Of a stretch of DNA of 64,000 bases, positions 13,203-24,789 are shown piece after piece. The notes under the pieces were generated by a model. It was not told the origin of the DNA, searched no databases, and worked only from the letters and a program-made list of their open reading frames with translations. Origin of the DNA: Channa striata. Taxonomy: Eukaryota; Chordata; Actinopteri; Anabantiformes; Channidae. Where the stretch lies: the NCBI GenBank assembly GCA_033026295.1, contig CM065175.1, positions 2,903,501-2,967,500 on the forward strand, read 5' to 3'. The first letter of the stretch is position 1. The number at the start of each line of letters is the position of its first letter. Both the position numbers and the translations under genes were made by a program.

Positions 13203-13424
13203 ACTGGAGAGCCAGGAAGTGGAGCCAAGAAGTGGAATGACCCATTCCAGGTGCTCCTGACAAACCACGTGGCAGTGAAGGTGGAAGAGAGAGTCACATG
13301 GACCCACTTCAAGAAGGTGCTAGAGCCTGTGGACGACCACCTCTCCCTGGCTGTTCACAATGCTCATTGGAGGGCAGTGGCCTCGAGGGACCAAGGGAGC
13401 CAGACGGAGGAAAACGCTCACTAA
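13203..13424 (+). pseudogene. Endogenous retrovirus pol remnant (integrase C-terminus)
   Basis: The open stretch 13221-13424 ends in a natural stop. It contains WNDPFQVLLTNHVAVKVEE followed by VTWTHFKKV, the pattern of the gammaretrovirus-like integrase C-terminal domain (W..PFqVLL...aVKV.....WiH..hcK). Nothing of gag, protease or reverse transcriptase is seen upstream in the preceding kilobase, so this is a truncated 3' end of a provirus. The downstream LTR-like sequence fits a provirus on this strand. Confidence 0.65.
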
Positions 13425-13614
13425 TTCACTCACGCTCAAAGTTCATCCGGTGACAAGGAGGACGCGTGTGATTGGGTGTGTCTGCACTTTGAGTCCCTAA
13501 GCCATGAAGAAGGAGATAACTGACTGAGAGTGAAGCAACAGTGAGAAAAACGCTATGGCGGACAGGATGAGACACCTTTGCCATGACAGATGCTTTTCAT
13601 CCTAAGTTTGAAGG

Positions 13615-14720
13615 GCGTGTTAATATGAGAAAAAGTGGAAATTTATCAAGAAATTGTCTCCACACCGACCGAGCAGAAAAAATTATTTTTACTGTTACTT
13701 CACTACATTTCAGAGGGAAATATAGATATATTTTTAAATGTTAAATGTAAAAATGTTGACTGGATTAACTACATATATTACAACCAACAGCTATTTGTAA
13801 ATTCCTTGATGTACTGGCAGGACAGTACAGCCTTAGACATACTCCTTGCTGACAAAGAAGGTGTTTGTGTAATGTTTGAAGAATCATCTTTTACTTTCAT
13901 TCTTAATAAAACTGCCTTGCTGATAGTGTCACCATACCCTTAGCGGTTCTCACGTCCCTACACTGTCTTTACTTACTTCTATATTTGTTGTATTTGCAGT
14001 TTTTGCATTTTGCAGTTGTTGTCTTATCCCATATGTAAGAGGTCTGATTATGCCAACCGCAGAGAGTGCTCTGACTCGTTAGATGGCATTCATTGACGAG
14101 AGATTACACAAAATAATGTTCCTCTTTTACAACCTAATGATGATGTCTACACAGAGTCTAGTGAAGACCCTTATGTTTAAGTATGCTCATAGTGCCTGCT
14201 AATCTATGCTTGGCACTGAAGATCAAGCCAAGTATGCGTGGCACAAAACAAACATCATGACTCTGAACTTATACATCTGATATGACCACTGTTTTACCTT
14301 TTGTGATTAAAATGTGAACAAAAGGAGAGAATCCAAAAGTGATTAAATTGTAATGGTTATGTTTTGCTTAGTTGTAAGGTCAAATGATATTCAGTGTACT
14401 TATAAAGAATGTTGAAACATAGCGTAGTTGGTCTCATGGTAAGTTTCTGCTTAACTGTTCCAAGGTTATCTGCTTAACAGTAAACTGTAGCCACCTGGAG
14501 ACATGTAGAGTGTTGGGAGCCTGATGGAGGGAATGTTCTGCCCAGAAGCAGAGGGGTATAAAACATGTTTGTGATGTATCAGTTTTGTCTGAAATGTTTT
14601 AAAAACTGTATGGTGCAATCTGTCTCTGAAGCTAAATAAATGGTTGGCTACTGTAAGCCGTCTCCCAATAGTGTACAAGCTGGGCTAGGGATCTGACTCG
14701 CTGCAGTTGTCCAGTTAGAG
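13615..14720 (+). mobile_element. Probable 3' LTR region of the same endogenous retrovirus
   Basis: Downstream of the pol remnant there is a TATA box (TATAAAA at 14557-14563) followed 72 bp later by AATAAA (14635-14640), spaced as in the U3-R-U5 of a retroviral LTR. A purine-rich 'tttgaaggg' precedes a TG start near 13618. The matching 5' LTR is not in the window, so exact ends cannot be checked. A 102-codon open frame at 13635-13943 has no recognisable motif. Confidence 0.4.
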
Positions 14721-15964
14721 ACGAGAGGACGGCCAATGATCTGTCAGGTGTCCCTTTATTTCACCACCACATGTAAACTTGACAGATGAACATTGCTGTG
14801 TGTTTAGGTGTTTGGTGTGTGTGGTCTCTGAATAATACAAAATAACACCAATTTGTTAGTTCAAACTGCAATCCATGATACCCAAGTCAAATGTGTAGCT
14901 GTAAACATAATACAAGTGATATAAATTGAATTATCACGTCACAAATGTCACATGGCTTCCTCCGCTACTATATGTAGTCATTCATGTTACATCACATTCC
15001 CAACTTACTTATGAACTGGCGCTGTAGTAGCTTCACTGCGCCGTGCGTGAACCCAATTGTTTAACAGATTGTTATCTAGGCCGAAATACAGCAACTCAAC
15101 GATTAAACTAAACCCACCTCGAAGCCGATCAATGAATGATTTGTATGTATTTTACCGGCATCACGCAGTAGAAAATTCTTTCAATTAACGAAGGGAACAT
15201 GTAAAACAACACTGAAGGGATTAGTACTTCCAGAATTTCTTACGCACAACCATCTTAACTGCTACCAAGAACACGAAAGAACAAAAACAGTCCACACTAG
15301 GATCCCAACTGTACTTATTTCCGTCCTACAGCAGTGAGCTCTCACTCTCTACTCATTAGTGAGCAATACTGAGCAGGAGTTCACTGTTCTGTCCGAAGAA
15401 GGCAATGTTGCATTGTTCTGCTACATCCAATGGATTTAATCCTTACTCCTGAGGCCGTTTTAACAGAAGCGTTAAATTTTTCCCTTTCCAATGTGGCTGT
15501 GGTGACAAAGAATGGTGTGTTCACCTTTTTTGATGAATGTTTCTAACTCATAAAAGATATACTTTTGACACAAATTGTCTTTGGCAGTTATATATTGAAT
15601 CTAACACCGGTGGATCTCTGAAGGCTCTGCTGCTTGAGGGTCCATTTGTTGTACACAGAAATGGCAAATACTGCACTTTTGAGCCAGACATTTGCGTTTA
15701 ACATTTTGATACACATACATGCATTGTTTGCATTTCTTTACTGTTTCACAAATGCTGCTTTTTGTCTATCAACATGTGACTATCAACAAGGCGGCATATG
15801 ACCTGTTCTGTTTACAATCCTCACATGTCTGCTTGCTGGAGTGCGAATAGAATACAGTTATAAGTGTGCAAGGGTCTGTTTATTTGATCCAGAGGAGACA
15901 GGGCATTATTTTGGTCTTCTATTTAAACGTTGGCACCATGAAAGGGAAAGGTAGAGAGCTAGTG
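14721..15964. other. Intergenic DNA, nothing firm
   Basis: No coding motif. It may include eroded transposon sequence, but no terminal structure or motif is readable. Confidence 0.35.
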
Positions 15965-17965
15965 ACTGTAAAGTGGTGGTAGGAGAGAGTGTAGCCAGAC
16001 AGCACCGCATGGTGGTGTGTAAGATGACTCTGGTGGTCATGAAGAAGAAGAGAGGAAAGACAGAAAAGAAGACCAAGTGGTGGAAGCTAAAGAATGAAGA
16101 AACTTGTGAGGAATTCAGGCAGAAGTTGAGACAGGCTTTGGGTGGTCAGGGAGAGCTTCCAGATGACTGGGAAACTACAGCCGAGGTAATCAGGGAAACA
16201 GGTAGGAAGGTGCTTGGTGTGTCATCTGGAAAGAGGAAAGAAGATAAAGACACTTGGTGGTGGAATGAGGAAGTACAGGACTGCATCCAGAGGAAGAGGT
16301 TGGCTAAAAGGAAGTGGGATGTAGAAAGGACTGGGGAAAGTAGACAGGAGTACAAGGAAGTGCAGCGTAGAGTGAAGAGGGAGGTGGAAAAGGCCAAACA
16401 GAAAGCTTACGATGAGCTTTATGACAGGTTAGACACGGAGGAAGGAGAAAAGGACTTGTACAGGCTAGCCAGACAGAGAGTTAGGGATGGGAAAGATGTG
16501 CAACAGATAAGGGTGATTCTTTAATCACCCTTAAAAGGCTGTTGGTCCTGATGACGTACCTGTGGAGGTGTGGAAGTGTCTAGGAGAGACAGCAGTGAAG
16601 TTTCTGACCAGTCTGTTTAACAGGATTTTAGAGAGTGAGAAGATGCCTGAGGTATGGAGGAGAAGCGTTCTGGTGCCTATGTTTAAGAACAAGGGTGACA
16701 CGCAGAACTGTAGCAACTACAGAGGGATAAAGCTGATGAGCCACACAATGAAGCTGTTGGAAAGAGTAGTGGAAGCCAGGCTTAGGAAGGAGGTGGAGAT
16801 TTGTGAGCAGCAGTATGGTTTCATGCCCCGTAAGAGCACAACTGATGCCATTTTCGCTTTGAGATTGTTGATGGAAAAGTACAGAGATGGTCAGAAGGAG
16901 CTGCATTGTGTCTTTGTGGATTTAGAGAAGGCGTATGACAGGGTGCAGAGGGAGGAGCTGTGGTACTGTATGAGGACGTCGGGAGTGGCAGAGAAGTACG
17001 TCAGAGTAGTCCAGGACATGTATGAGAGGAGCATAACGGTGGTGAGATGTACCGTAGGTCAGACAGAGGAGTTCAAGGTGGAGGTGGGACTACACCAAGG
17101 ATCGGCTTTGAGTCCCTTCTTGTTTGCTATGCTGATGGACAGCTTGACAGATGAGGTCAGACAGAAATCTCCCTGGATAATGATGTTTGCAGATGACATT
17201 GTGATTTGCAGTGAGAGTAGAGAGCAGGTGGAGGAACAGCTGGAGAGGTGGAGGTTTGCTCTGGAAAGAAGAGGCATGAAAGTCAGTCGTAGCAAGACAG
17301 AATACATGTGTCTAAACGAGAGGGAGCAAGGCAGAAGCGTGAAGTTACGGGTGGCTGAGGTGAAGAAGGTGCAGGAGTTTAAGTACTTGGGGTCAACAGT
17401 TCAGTGTGATGGGGAGTGTGGAAAAGAGGTGAAGAGGCGAGTGCAGGCAGGTTGGAGTGGGTGGAGGAAAGTGTCAGGAGTATTGTGTGGCAGAAGAGTG
17501 TCAGCAAGACTCAAAGGAAAGGTGTACAGGACAGTGGTGAGACAAGCTCTGCTCTATGGGTTTAGAGACAGTGGCAGCGAGAAAGAGACAAGAGGCAGAA
17601 ATGGAAGCAGCAGAGATGAAGATGTTGAGGTTCTCCTTAGGAGTGACAAGGTTGGACAGAATAAGGAACGAGCTCATCAGAGGGACAGCGCATGTTGCCT
17701 GTGTTAGCAACAAAGTCAGATAGGCCAGACTGAGATGGTTTGGACATGTGCAGAGGAGGGATAGTGGATATATTGGTAGAAGGATGTTGGAGATGGAGCT
17801 GCCAGGCAAAAGGGCAAGAGGACGACCAAAGAGGAGATATTTGGAGATTCTAACAGAGGACATGAGGTTAGCTGGTGTCAGAGAGGAAGATGCCCAGGAT
17901 AGGGTGAAGTGGAAACGGATGATTCGCTGTGGCGACCCCTGATGGTAAAAGCGAAACAGTAGTAG
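15965..17965 (+). mobile_element. 5'-truncated RTE-type LINE
   Basis: The element begins inside the ORF, after the endonuclease domain, and runs to the typical 3' end after the final codons MIRCGDP. It belongs with RTE/Expander-like fish LINEs on the basis of its reverse-transcriptase motifs. An internal deletion of roughly 70 codons lies at about 16525-16540, just before the GPDDVPVEVWK motif. No poly-A tail is seen; the end is a short 'aaacagtagtag' tract. Confidence 0.9.
16021..17942 (+). pseudogene. RTE reverse transcriptase, broken
   Basis: The first frame (to 16524) covers the basic linker that joins the endonuclease and reverse-transcriptase domains. The second (16562-17707) carries the RT fingers and palm: NYRGIKLMSH, QYGFMPRKSTTDAIF, FVDLEKAYDRV, GLHQGSALSPFLF and the catalytic FADDIVIC. 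A frameshift after RQALLYGF (about 17565) throws the end out of frame. The C-terminal region ARGRPKRRYLEIL and MIRCGDP is readable in another frame up to 17942. With a deletion and a frameshift it cannot make a working enzyme. Confidence 0.9.
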
Positions 17966-18049
17966 ATATGCATTTACTGTGGGTTAGGAAAACCTCCCAC
18001 AAGCTCTTTTTCACTGGACTTGAAAACAAGTCGTTTCTCCGCAGGTGGT

Positions 18050-18312
18050 CACATAATTGATTTACAACTACTTTTTAGTAGTTAGTATTTTAGAAATAAA
18101 GGGGAGATTGGATATTGGTCTGTAATTGGCTAAGACACCTGGATCCAGACTCGGTTTTTTTAAGTAGAGGTTTGATTACAGCTACCTTATAGGCCTTTGG
18201 TACATATCCTGTTTGTAAATATAGATTAATGATATCTAATACGAACATGTCTAATAAGGGTAGAGCATGTTTGAGCAGTCTAACTGGAATAGGGTCTAAC
18301 AGACACAAGATA
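18050..18312 (-). mobile_element. LINE fragment, 3'-ward half of a split copy (host of a nested insertion)
   Basis: On the minus strand it encodes DPIPVRLLKHALP and YKVAVIKPLLKK, the reverse-transcriptase approach region of L2/Rex-like LINEs. It breaks at 18312 where a plus-strand LINE begins. Its other half resumes at 20905 in the correct order, so the two pieces were one element before insertion. Confidence 0.7.
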
Positions 18313-18318
18313 GGATTC

Positions 18319-19173
18319 AAGATGGCGCCTGTGTTTATGGCTCGTCGTCTGTCTCTCCGTACTTCATTTGTGTTTATGCTGTTTTGGACACTTATTTTTA
18401 ATAATGTCAACTCTCTGCTGGTCGTCAGTCGTCAGTCTCTACTGGATCTTAGGCCACCTGATAACAGTTTTGTGTGGATTACCCAGGATGGACATAAAAC
18501 GCTGCCCCCATTACTATCGGGAATCCCAGCGCACCTGGGCCTCACTCCTGGGCCACCCCCACGCAAGAAACGGCCACGCCGTCCCGGTAAGCGTAGTGGA
18601 AGGTTGGTTAGCCTGAAAGTCTGTGTGCTTCGTTGTGGTGCTTCCTCTCTGGCTGAGTTTGGTTCGGTTCATCGCTTCTTTCCTTCGTGGCGCTCGCTGG
18701 AGCCTGTCAACACCTGGGTGATACCGATCGTCGGCCCTGATGAGCTGTTCCAGCCCCGCCTCCCGCCCTCTCCTCGTCCGCGCCAGCATGGAGTGAACCT
18801 GCGGAACCTGCAGTCTCTCGAGTGGACTCCAAGGTCGGCTAACACCTCAGCTCCCACCAGGTTTGGCCTGGTAAATGCCAGATCCCTGGCAAACAAAACG
18901 TTTATCCTTAAGGATTTCTTTCTTTCCAATGGTTTGGAGTTTTTCTGTGTGACTGAGACATGGGCTAACGCTGGTGAATCCAGCGTATTCGCGGAGCTCC
19001 TGCCTCCCGATTGTTGCTATTTTAACTCGCCCCACACGTCGGGCCGAGGCGGAGGAACAGCCGCGATTTACCGGAGCCGGTATCGGTGTAAACAGCTTTC
19101 GCTGTCCACTGCTTTATCCAGCTTCGAAATGTGTCTGTTTGAGCTTGGCTGCTCTCACCCTCTACTGTGTTGA
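18319..19173 (+). pseudogene. L2-like LINE endonuclease, truncated
   Basis: The frame opens upstream of ARRLSLRTSFVFMLF. It reaches the apurinic endonuclease signature FGLVNARSLANK (N and L positions), then FFCVTETWAN with the catalytic glutamate, then stops at 19173 shortly after SGRGGGTAAIY. The rest of the nuclease is missing because of the internal deletion. Confidence 0.8.
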
Positions 19174-19229
19174 GTGATCTACAGACCACCGAAATACAAT
19201 AAGGATTTTTTCAATGACTTTGGCATGAC

Positions 19230-20728
19230 CTCAGCTCCTGGCCCCCTCGTCTTTTTAAAGAGGTTTTTCTTACTTTAGGGCCATCTGTTCTCACCATTAT
19301 AAACAGTAGTCTAACCTCTGGGCTGGTCCCCAAAAATTTTAAACATGCCATAGTTAAACCTCTCATTAAGAAACCTGGGCTCGATCCACTTGTTTTTGCT
19401 AATTTTAGGCCAATCTCTAGATTACCTTTTTTATCAAAGCTTTTAGAGAAAATCGTTTATAGCCATTTAATAGCATTTTTAAATGAGCACAACCTTTTAG
19501 AGATCTTTCAATCTGGTTTTAAAACAAAACACAGTACTGAATCTGCTCTGCTGCGAGTATTTAATGACATTCTCCTAGCCTCTGATTCGGGCGACTGTGT
19601 GGTCCTTGTACTGCTTGATTTTACTGCTGCATTTTATACAGTGGACCATGATATTTTGATGTCACGCCTAGAACACTGGGTTGGTATAAAGGGCCCAGCT
19701 CTAAATTGGTTCAGGTCCTACTTAAAGGACAGAAGTTTTTGTGTCCAACTTGGAGATTTCCAGTCCTCCTCTGCTCCTCTGTCCTGTGGGGTTCCACAAG
19801 GCTCTATTTTAGGCCTTGTCCTGTTTTCTTTGTATTTGCTTCCCCTTGGCTCCATCCTCAGAAAACATGGAATCTGTTTCCATTGTTATGCTGATGATTT
19901 TCAGATTTATGTCCCTCTAAATAAGAGGGATGGTTTCTCTGTCAGCTCATTATTGGACTGTTTAAAGGACATTAAGGCCTGGATGGCTTTTAACTTTTTA
20001 CATTTTAATGATTCAAAGACTGAGGTAATTGTGCTGGGAACCAACTCCTCTAAGGGGGCCGCTGCCTCCATAGATTTGGGTCCCTTGGCTGAATATGCCA
20101 AATCAGAAATAGCTAACCTTGGGTTTAAAATAGACACCAACCTAAAGCTTGACAGACAGATTCGGTCTGTTGTAAAATCTAGTTTTTTCCACCTGAGGCA
20201 ACTGGCCAAAGTTAAGCCAGTTCTCACTAAGCAGCACTTTGAGACAGTAATCCACGCCTTTGTTACCACCAGGCTGGATTACTGTAACGCACTTTATTTT
20301 GGCGTCAGTCAGTCGTCGATCTCTCGACTGCAGCTAATCCAAAATGCTGCTGCACGTCTTTTTACTGGTGCTAGAAAACATGACCACATCACACCTGTTT
20401 TATCCTCTCTTCACTGGCTGCTTGTGCATTTTAGGATCCATTTTAAACTTCTCTTATTTGTTTTTAATGTTTAAATGGTGCTGCCCCAATGTATCTCTCT
20501 GAACTTCTGCATTTATATACTCCTCCTTGGTCACTCCGATCAGCCAACCTGCTGCTCCTGAGTGTACCAAAAACTAAACGGAAGCTCAGAGGGGACAGAG
20601 CTTTTGCGGTGGCAGCTCCAAAATTGTGGAACGAGCTGCCCCTGCACATCAGACAGGCCTCTTCCTTGCCTGTTTTTAAATCATTTCTTAAGACCCATTT
20701 GTTTTCCCTGGCTTTTGATGCAGTTTGA
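19230..20728 (+). pseudogene. L2-like LINE reverse transcriptase, broken
   Basis: It contains IVKPLIKKPGLDP, FRPISRLPFLSKLLEKIV, LLDFTAAFYTVDHDIL, CGVPQGSILGLVLF and HCYADDFQIY (catalytic YADD). The main frame is 19599-20474, and the stop at 20474 precedes the terminal region (20489-20728) read in another frame. The last part, ending HLFSLAFDAV, is the usual C-terminus of L2-like elements. Confidence 0.85.
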
Positions 20729-20904
20729 GTTGTTGACATTATTTTATGTGTGTTATTTATTTATTTATTGTTAAATTCTTGGTTTTTATTTTATTTCTCA
20801 TTATCTTGTTTCATTTGAATATTTTATGCCTTAACTTGTACAGAACTTTGTTCAACCTTGTTGTTTTAAAGGGCTTAACAAATAAAGTTACAGTTACAGT
20901 TGAA

Positions 20905-21530
20905 GTTTAGATGCCATAATAATTGAAGTTAACTCAGCAAGGTCTATGGGCACAAAGCAGTCTAAAAGGGACTGAGGACTTACTGATTATTCTAATGTTG
21001 CATTTGTGGGGAGGGTCTGGTGAATTTTATTTCTAATAGCTACGATTTTGTTTGTGAAGAAGGTCATGAAGTCATTCCTGCATAGCGTTGAGGGAATACT
21101 AGTTTTAACTGAACTATGGTTCTTAGTCAGCCTGGCTACAGTGCTGAAAAGAAACCGGGGGTTGTTCGTTTTCCTTCCACTTCCTTTCTAGTCTTCGTAA
21201 CGCCTGCTTTAAATTGCAGGTTTGCGAGCTATACCATGGAGATCGCCTGTTCAGAATTACTGCCTTCTTTTTCAGAGGGGCAACACTATCAAGTGTAGAA
21301 CGTAAAGATGCTGCATAATTATCAGTCAGGTAATCAACTTGTTTAGGAGTACAGTTAATCAGGCTACTCTCAGTTATATCAGTACATGTTGAAGTAAATG
21401 ATGAAGGGATCATTTCCTTAAATTTGTTCACAGTGTTTTCAGATAAACACCTACTGAAGCAAAACTTTTTTCTAGTTGCTGTGTAGTCCATTGAATTAAA
21501 TTCAAATGTTATTAGAAAATGGTCAGAGAG
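20905..21530 (-). mobile_element. LINE fragment, 5'-ward half of the split copy
   Basis: The minus-strand frame 21491-21123 encodes the linker with CTDITESSLINCTPKQVDYL, SVAPLKKK and RRSPWYSS, typical between the endonuclease and RT of L2-like LINEs. It runs into the nested insertion at 20904, and its continuation is at 18312-18050. Confidence 0.7.
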
Positions 21531-22645
21531 AATGCCGTCTTCTAAACTCAGATAAAACTGAAGTTATTGTATTTGGGCCTAAAAGTCTAAGAAACATGTT
21601 TTTTTAACCATATCGCTACTTTAGATGACATAACTCTTGCCCCCAGTAGTACTGCAAGGAATCTCGGAGTCATTTTTGACCAGGATTTGTCATTTAGCTC
21701 ACACATAAAACAAATCTCTTGAACAGCCTTCTTCCACATTGCCAAAATTAGGAGCATCCTATCTCAAAGCAATGCTGAAAAACTGGTTCATGCATTTGTT
21801 ACTTCTAGATTGGACTACTGTAATTCTCTACTTTCAGGCTGCCCCAGTAACTCTCTAAAAAGCCTCCAATTATTCCAAAATGCTGCAGCAAGATTACTGA
21901 CTGGGATTGGTGAGAGAGATCATATTTCACCTTCATTAGATTCTCTCCATTGGCTTCCAATTAATTGTAGAATAGAATTTAAAACCCTTCTTCATACCTA
22001 TAACGCTCTGAACGGTCAAGCTCTATCATACCTAAAAGATCTCCTTTTACCATATCATCCTACTAGACCACTTCGGTCCCAAAATACAGGCCTACTTGTG
22101 GTTCCCAGAATTTCCAAAAATAGAATGGGAGGCAGAGCCTTTAGCTATCAAGCTCCTCTCCTGTGGAACCAGCTCCCAGTCCAGATTCGGGAAGCAGACA
22201 CCCTCTCTATTTTTAAGACTAGGCTCAAAACCTTCCTTTTTGATAAAGTTTATAGTTGGTTATAGTCATTCTGCTATAGGCTTAAACTGCTGGGGGACTC
22301 TGCACTGTGCCACTTCCTCTTCTCTTCATTCTCTCCTCTCACCCCACATCTATAATGTCACCAGTTTATGACATTAACTCTGTATCTTCTTTGTCCCATA
22401 GTCGTCTTTCTCCCTCTCTGTCCACGTCTCTCTGTCCCCTGCTGTGTGTCCTCCAGTGCTCCAGTGCAGCTACTGGTCCTACTAACCTGCCCAATGTTTT
22501 GTTGTTGCTTTTGTTGCTCTGTTCTTTTCTCTCTCCACTTTCCACTCAGCCCAATCCGGTCAAGGCAGATGGGCGTCCACCCTGAGCCTGGTTCTGCTGG
22601 AGGTTTCTTCCGTTAAAGGGAGTTTTTCCTCTCCACTGTTGCCTA
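21531..22645 (+). mobile_element. 3' fragment of an L2-like LINE
   Basis: This piece covers the C-terminal third of an RT ORF (21810-22265 open: NAAARLLTGIGERDHISPSL, SLHWLPINCRIEFK, FKTRLKTFLFDK) and a 3' UTR ending in 'gttaaagggagtttttcctc'. It stops directly against satellite DNA at about 22650. A second, inverted copy of the same fragment interrupts the viral block at 26047-26800. Confidence 0.8.
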
Positions 22646-22649
22646 TGGG

Positions 22650-22760
22650 TAAATAAGAAGGCAAACACAGTTTTATTTGAGTTTGGTGCAGAAATTGTTA
22701 AATACAACCTTGGCTCCAAAACAGCATTTTCTCGCTGAGAAAAGGTGATTGCGAGCATAA
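22650..22760 (+). repeat. Partial satellite monomer at the left element boundary
   Basis: About 110 bp equal to part of the 197-bp satellite (from 'taaataagaaggca' to 'gcgagcataa'). It has the 'gttaaata'/'ggctcc' variants found in the 46.6-48.3 kb array. It touches the terminal inverted repeat at exactly the monomer position found at 63039. Confidence 0.9.
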
Positions 22761-22793
22761 CCCTTGCACTGTACACTCTTCAGGTGTTGACTT
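22761..22793 (+). mobile_element. Left terminal inverted repeat of the piggyBac-type element
   Basis: It begins CCCTTGCACTG and ends near GGTGTTGAC. The same sequence occurs inverted at 49075-49107 and directly at 63040-63072. A CCC start next to a TAA-containing tetranucleotide (ATAA at 22757-22760) fits a piggyBac-type end with an altered TTAA target. Confidence 0.8.
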
Positions 22794-23170
22794 CACCAGC
22801 GGGCCAATCTCCCAAGGTCTCTCCCTTGGGAGATTGGGAGAGACCTTGGGGACCCGGGAGATTCCCCAGGCTCGGACTCTGCACGTCCGCTGCGGAGCCT
22901 CGGGGACCCCGGGATAGACATTCTCGGACCCTGACACCTTGTGGCCGGACACGCCGTCTCCTAGGGGCCTTGGGGACCACGGCACCTCGAGATCGCGGAC
23001 ATTCTAGGGCCCTGACTCCGTGCGTCCCGACGTCCCGTCTCCTAGGGGCCTGGTGGACCCTGGGATATCGGGATAGAGGACCTTCCCGGGCCCTGACTCC
23101 GAGAGTCCGGACGTCCCGTCTCCTAGGTGCCTCACGGACCGCGGGATCATAAACCTTCCCGGGCACCGAC
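22794..23170. repeat. GC-rich terminal repeat block of the element
   Basis: Degenerate units of roughly 65 bp built from 'cccgacgtcccgtctcctag', 'gggccctgactc' and 'gggatcgcgg'-like words follow each other. Related units appear at 48735-49070 (inverted) and 63070-64000. They form a shared terminal region next to each inverted terminal repeat. A 14-bp self-complementary word ('tctcccaaggtctc...gggagattggga') lies near 22806-22840. Confidence 0.8.
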
Positions 23171-23286
23171 TTTTGGTTATATGTTGTGAACTTGCGTTAC
23201 AAAGCTGCTTTTCTAACCGTTTCTCACTACATTTTACATCTGTCACACGGAGTAAATGAACACCGACCCGCGAGCCTTTCTCGATT

Positions 23287-24289
23287 TCACCGAGGCCCTC
23301 GAGTCACTGCTTGCCGCTCGCTCTCCCGATTGCCATTATTCGTCGTGCCCTCGGTCCCATCCCTCCTGGCCTCGAGAAACACGCCCACGACATCGTTCCG
23401 ACCGGTGGATTGCAGCTTGCAGAAGAAGGTGCCTTTTAGGTCAGATTCCACATCAGGATCCAAGACCAGTGTCTTGGACAGCGGGTAGCCCAGCGCGTTT
23501 TCCACCAGGTTCGTGTTAACGTTCTCTCGCTCGAACAGCCTGCCGGCTTCCTCTCCGACGAAGTCGTTCTTACACGCGCACTCCTCTCGACACGGCTCGT
23601 CAGCCAGTACACTTTGTTGAACTGGCCCCACCCAATGCCCTCGCTTTGGATTTCCGTCCGCTGACCCATGACCACGGGGATCACTGTGGACCTGGATAGT
23701 TGTTTGCACGAGGGCCGGACCACGCGGGAGTAAGGTCTAGCGATCTTCATCTGGACCTTCTTCGCCAGACCCCCCAGCACGCTCCCGGTGAGTATCCCGG
23801 TAGCGTCGCTTCCCTCGACAGTCATGCGGTACCGCTTCCTGCTCCCCGCGAGGGACGGGTTCCTCAGGCGGTCGGCGATCATCACGCCGGGACTTATCAT
23901 CATCGGACTCTCTCCCTGCAAATGGCACGCTGATGAGACACGGAGGGGACTCGATGTTGAAATTTCTTTTGGTTCATACAGAGGTAGTTGAGAGGTGTCG
24001 TACCTTGATTTGAACGTCTTTCCACTTCTCTCTCCACCACCAGACCAGGCCACCGTGAGGCGCCGTCTTCTTTGTCAGAGGGACAGGCGATGGCGCAGGG
24101 CTTGCCGTGTTGACAGTGGGCGACCATGTCATGCACGGCGCCGCGGACAGGCCCGTCTCACGGTCACGTTCACCAAGACGAAGGTCTTGCCGCTCTGACA
24201 GCGGTACAGTTGATTCTAGGAGCAGTTGATTCTGTTACGTTTGCGAATACCAGATGACCATCCCAGTTGATGGCCTTCTGGCTAGCCAT
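23287..24289 (-). pseudogene. Unidentified viral gene, several frameshifts
   Basis: A start at 24289 (MASQKAINWDGH) begins a coding-like stretch that moves through at least three frames to a stop at 23287. Readable pieces are HDMVAHCQHGKPCAIACP, MTVEGSDATGILTGSVLG, GQFNKVYWL and a terminal DPDVESDLKGTFFCKLQ. Codon third positions are G/C-rich like the other viral genes. I do not recognise the family. Paired cysteines (CQHGKPCAIAC and CREECACK) could bind metal or form disulphides. A short plus-strand frame starting at 23256 (MNTDPRAFLDF) overlaps its end and may be an unrelated small exon. Confidence 0.55.
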
Positions 24290-24299
24290 GTGTGCTTCA

Positions 24300-24685
24300 C
24301 CACTCGGGACTCAAAATTGTGACAAATTTTTTTTCCCCTATCGTTTCTGTACCCATAGGTGCCCGCTGACTCATTTCTGATGGCTCGTCGCTTTGACACG
24401 GTTCACGAGTGCCCGGCCTGTCACGTTGTGCTGCCCTTATGAATGGGTCCAGATCACTGAGATGCGCTGTGAGGAAACCGTGTTTTCTTTGCATGTGATG
24501 TACGAAATAAACTGACAAACTGTCAAAAAACGTGAGTGTTGTGAACCCTGATTTCTGTGCCTCTTGTGATGTACTGTTCATATACTGGCAAACTGTGACG
24601 ATAGAATGTTTCCAATAAACCTGCACAGCAAAAGAGAAAAAAAAAGACCTTTTCCAAGCGTCATTTATTTGTTACCGTTTATTCA
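24300..24685. terminator. Convergent polyadenylation region
   Basis: Plus-strand AATAAA signals lie at 24506-24511 and 24614-24619. Minus-strand AATAAA signals (TTTATT on this strand) lie at 24664-24669 and 24678-24683. The minus-strand signals suit the four-helix membrane gene that ends at 24790. The plus-strand signals have no recognised upstream gene left. Confidence 0.5.
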
Positions 24686-24789
24686 TTTCCTTACGTAGTC
24701 ACGTACATTATGCAAACCCGATGATGAAGATAATGATATACGATCATGACGACGACAACAGCATCGCCGGCGGACATTTACCGATGTCA

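Larger units (their letters stand above)
18313..20904 (+). mobile_element. L2-like LINE inserted into an older LINE
   Basis: The 5' end starts with a 'caagatggcgcc' leader at 18320, typical of full-length fish L2-like elements. The 3' end has AATAAA and a short 'acagttacagtt' tandem tail at 20885-20900 instead of poly-A. Inside are an endonuclease start and an RT domain separated by an internal deletion near 19180-19250. The element faces opposite to the LINE it interrupts. Confidence 0.85.

Noticed and set aside
22780..23246. Long open frames in the GC-rich terminal repeats
   Set aside because: Open because of high GC and repetition; equivalent frames appear on both strands.
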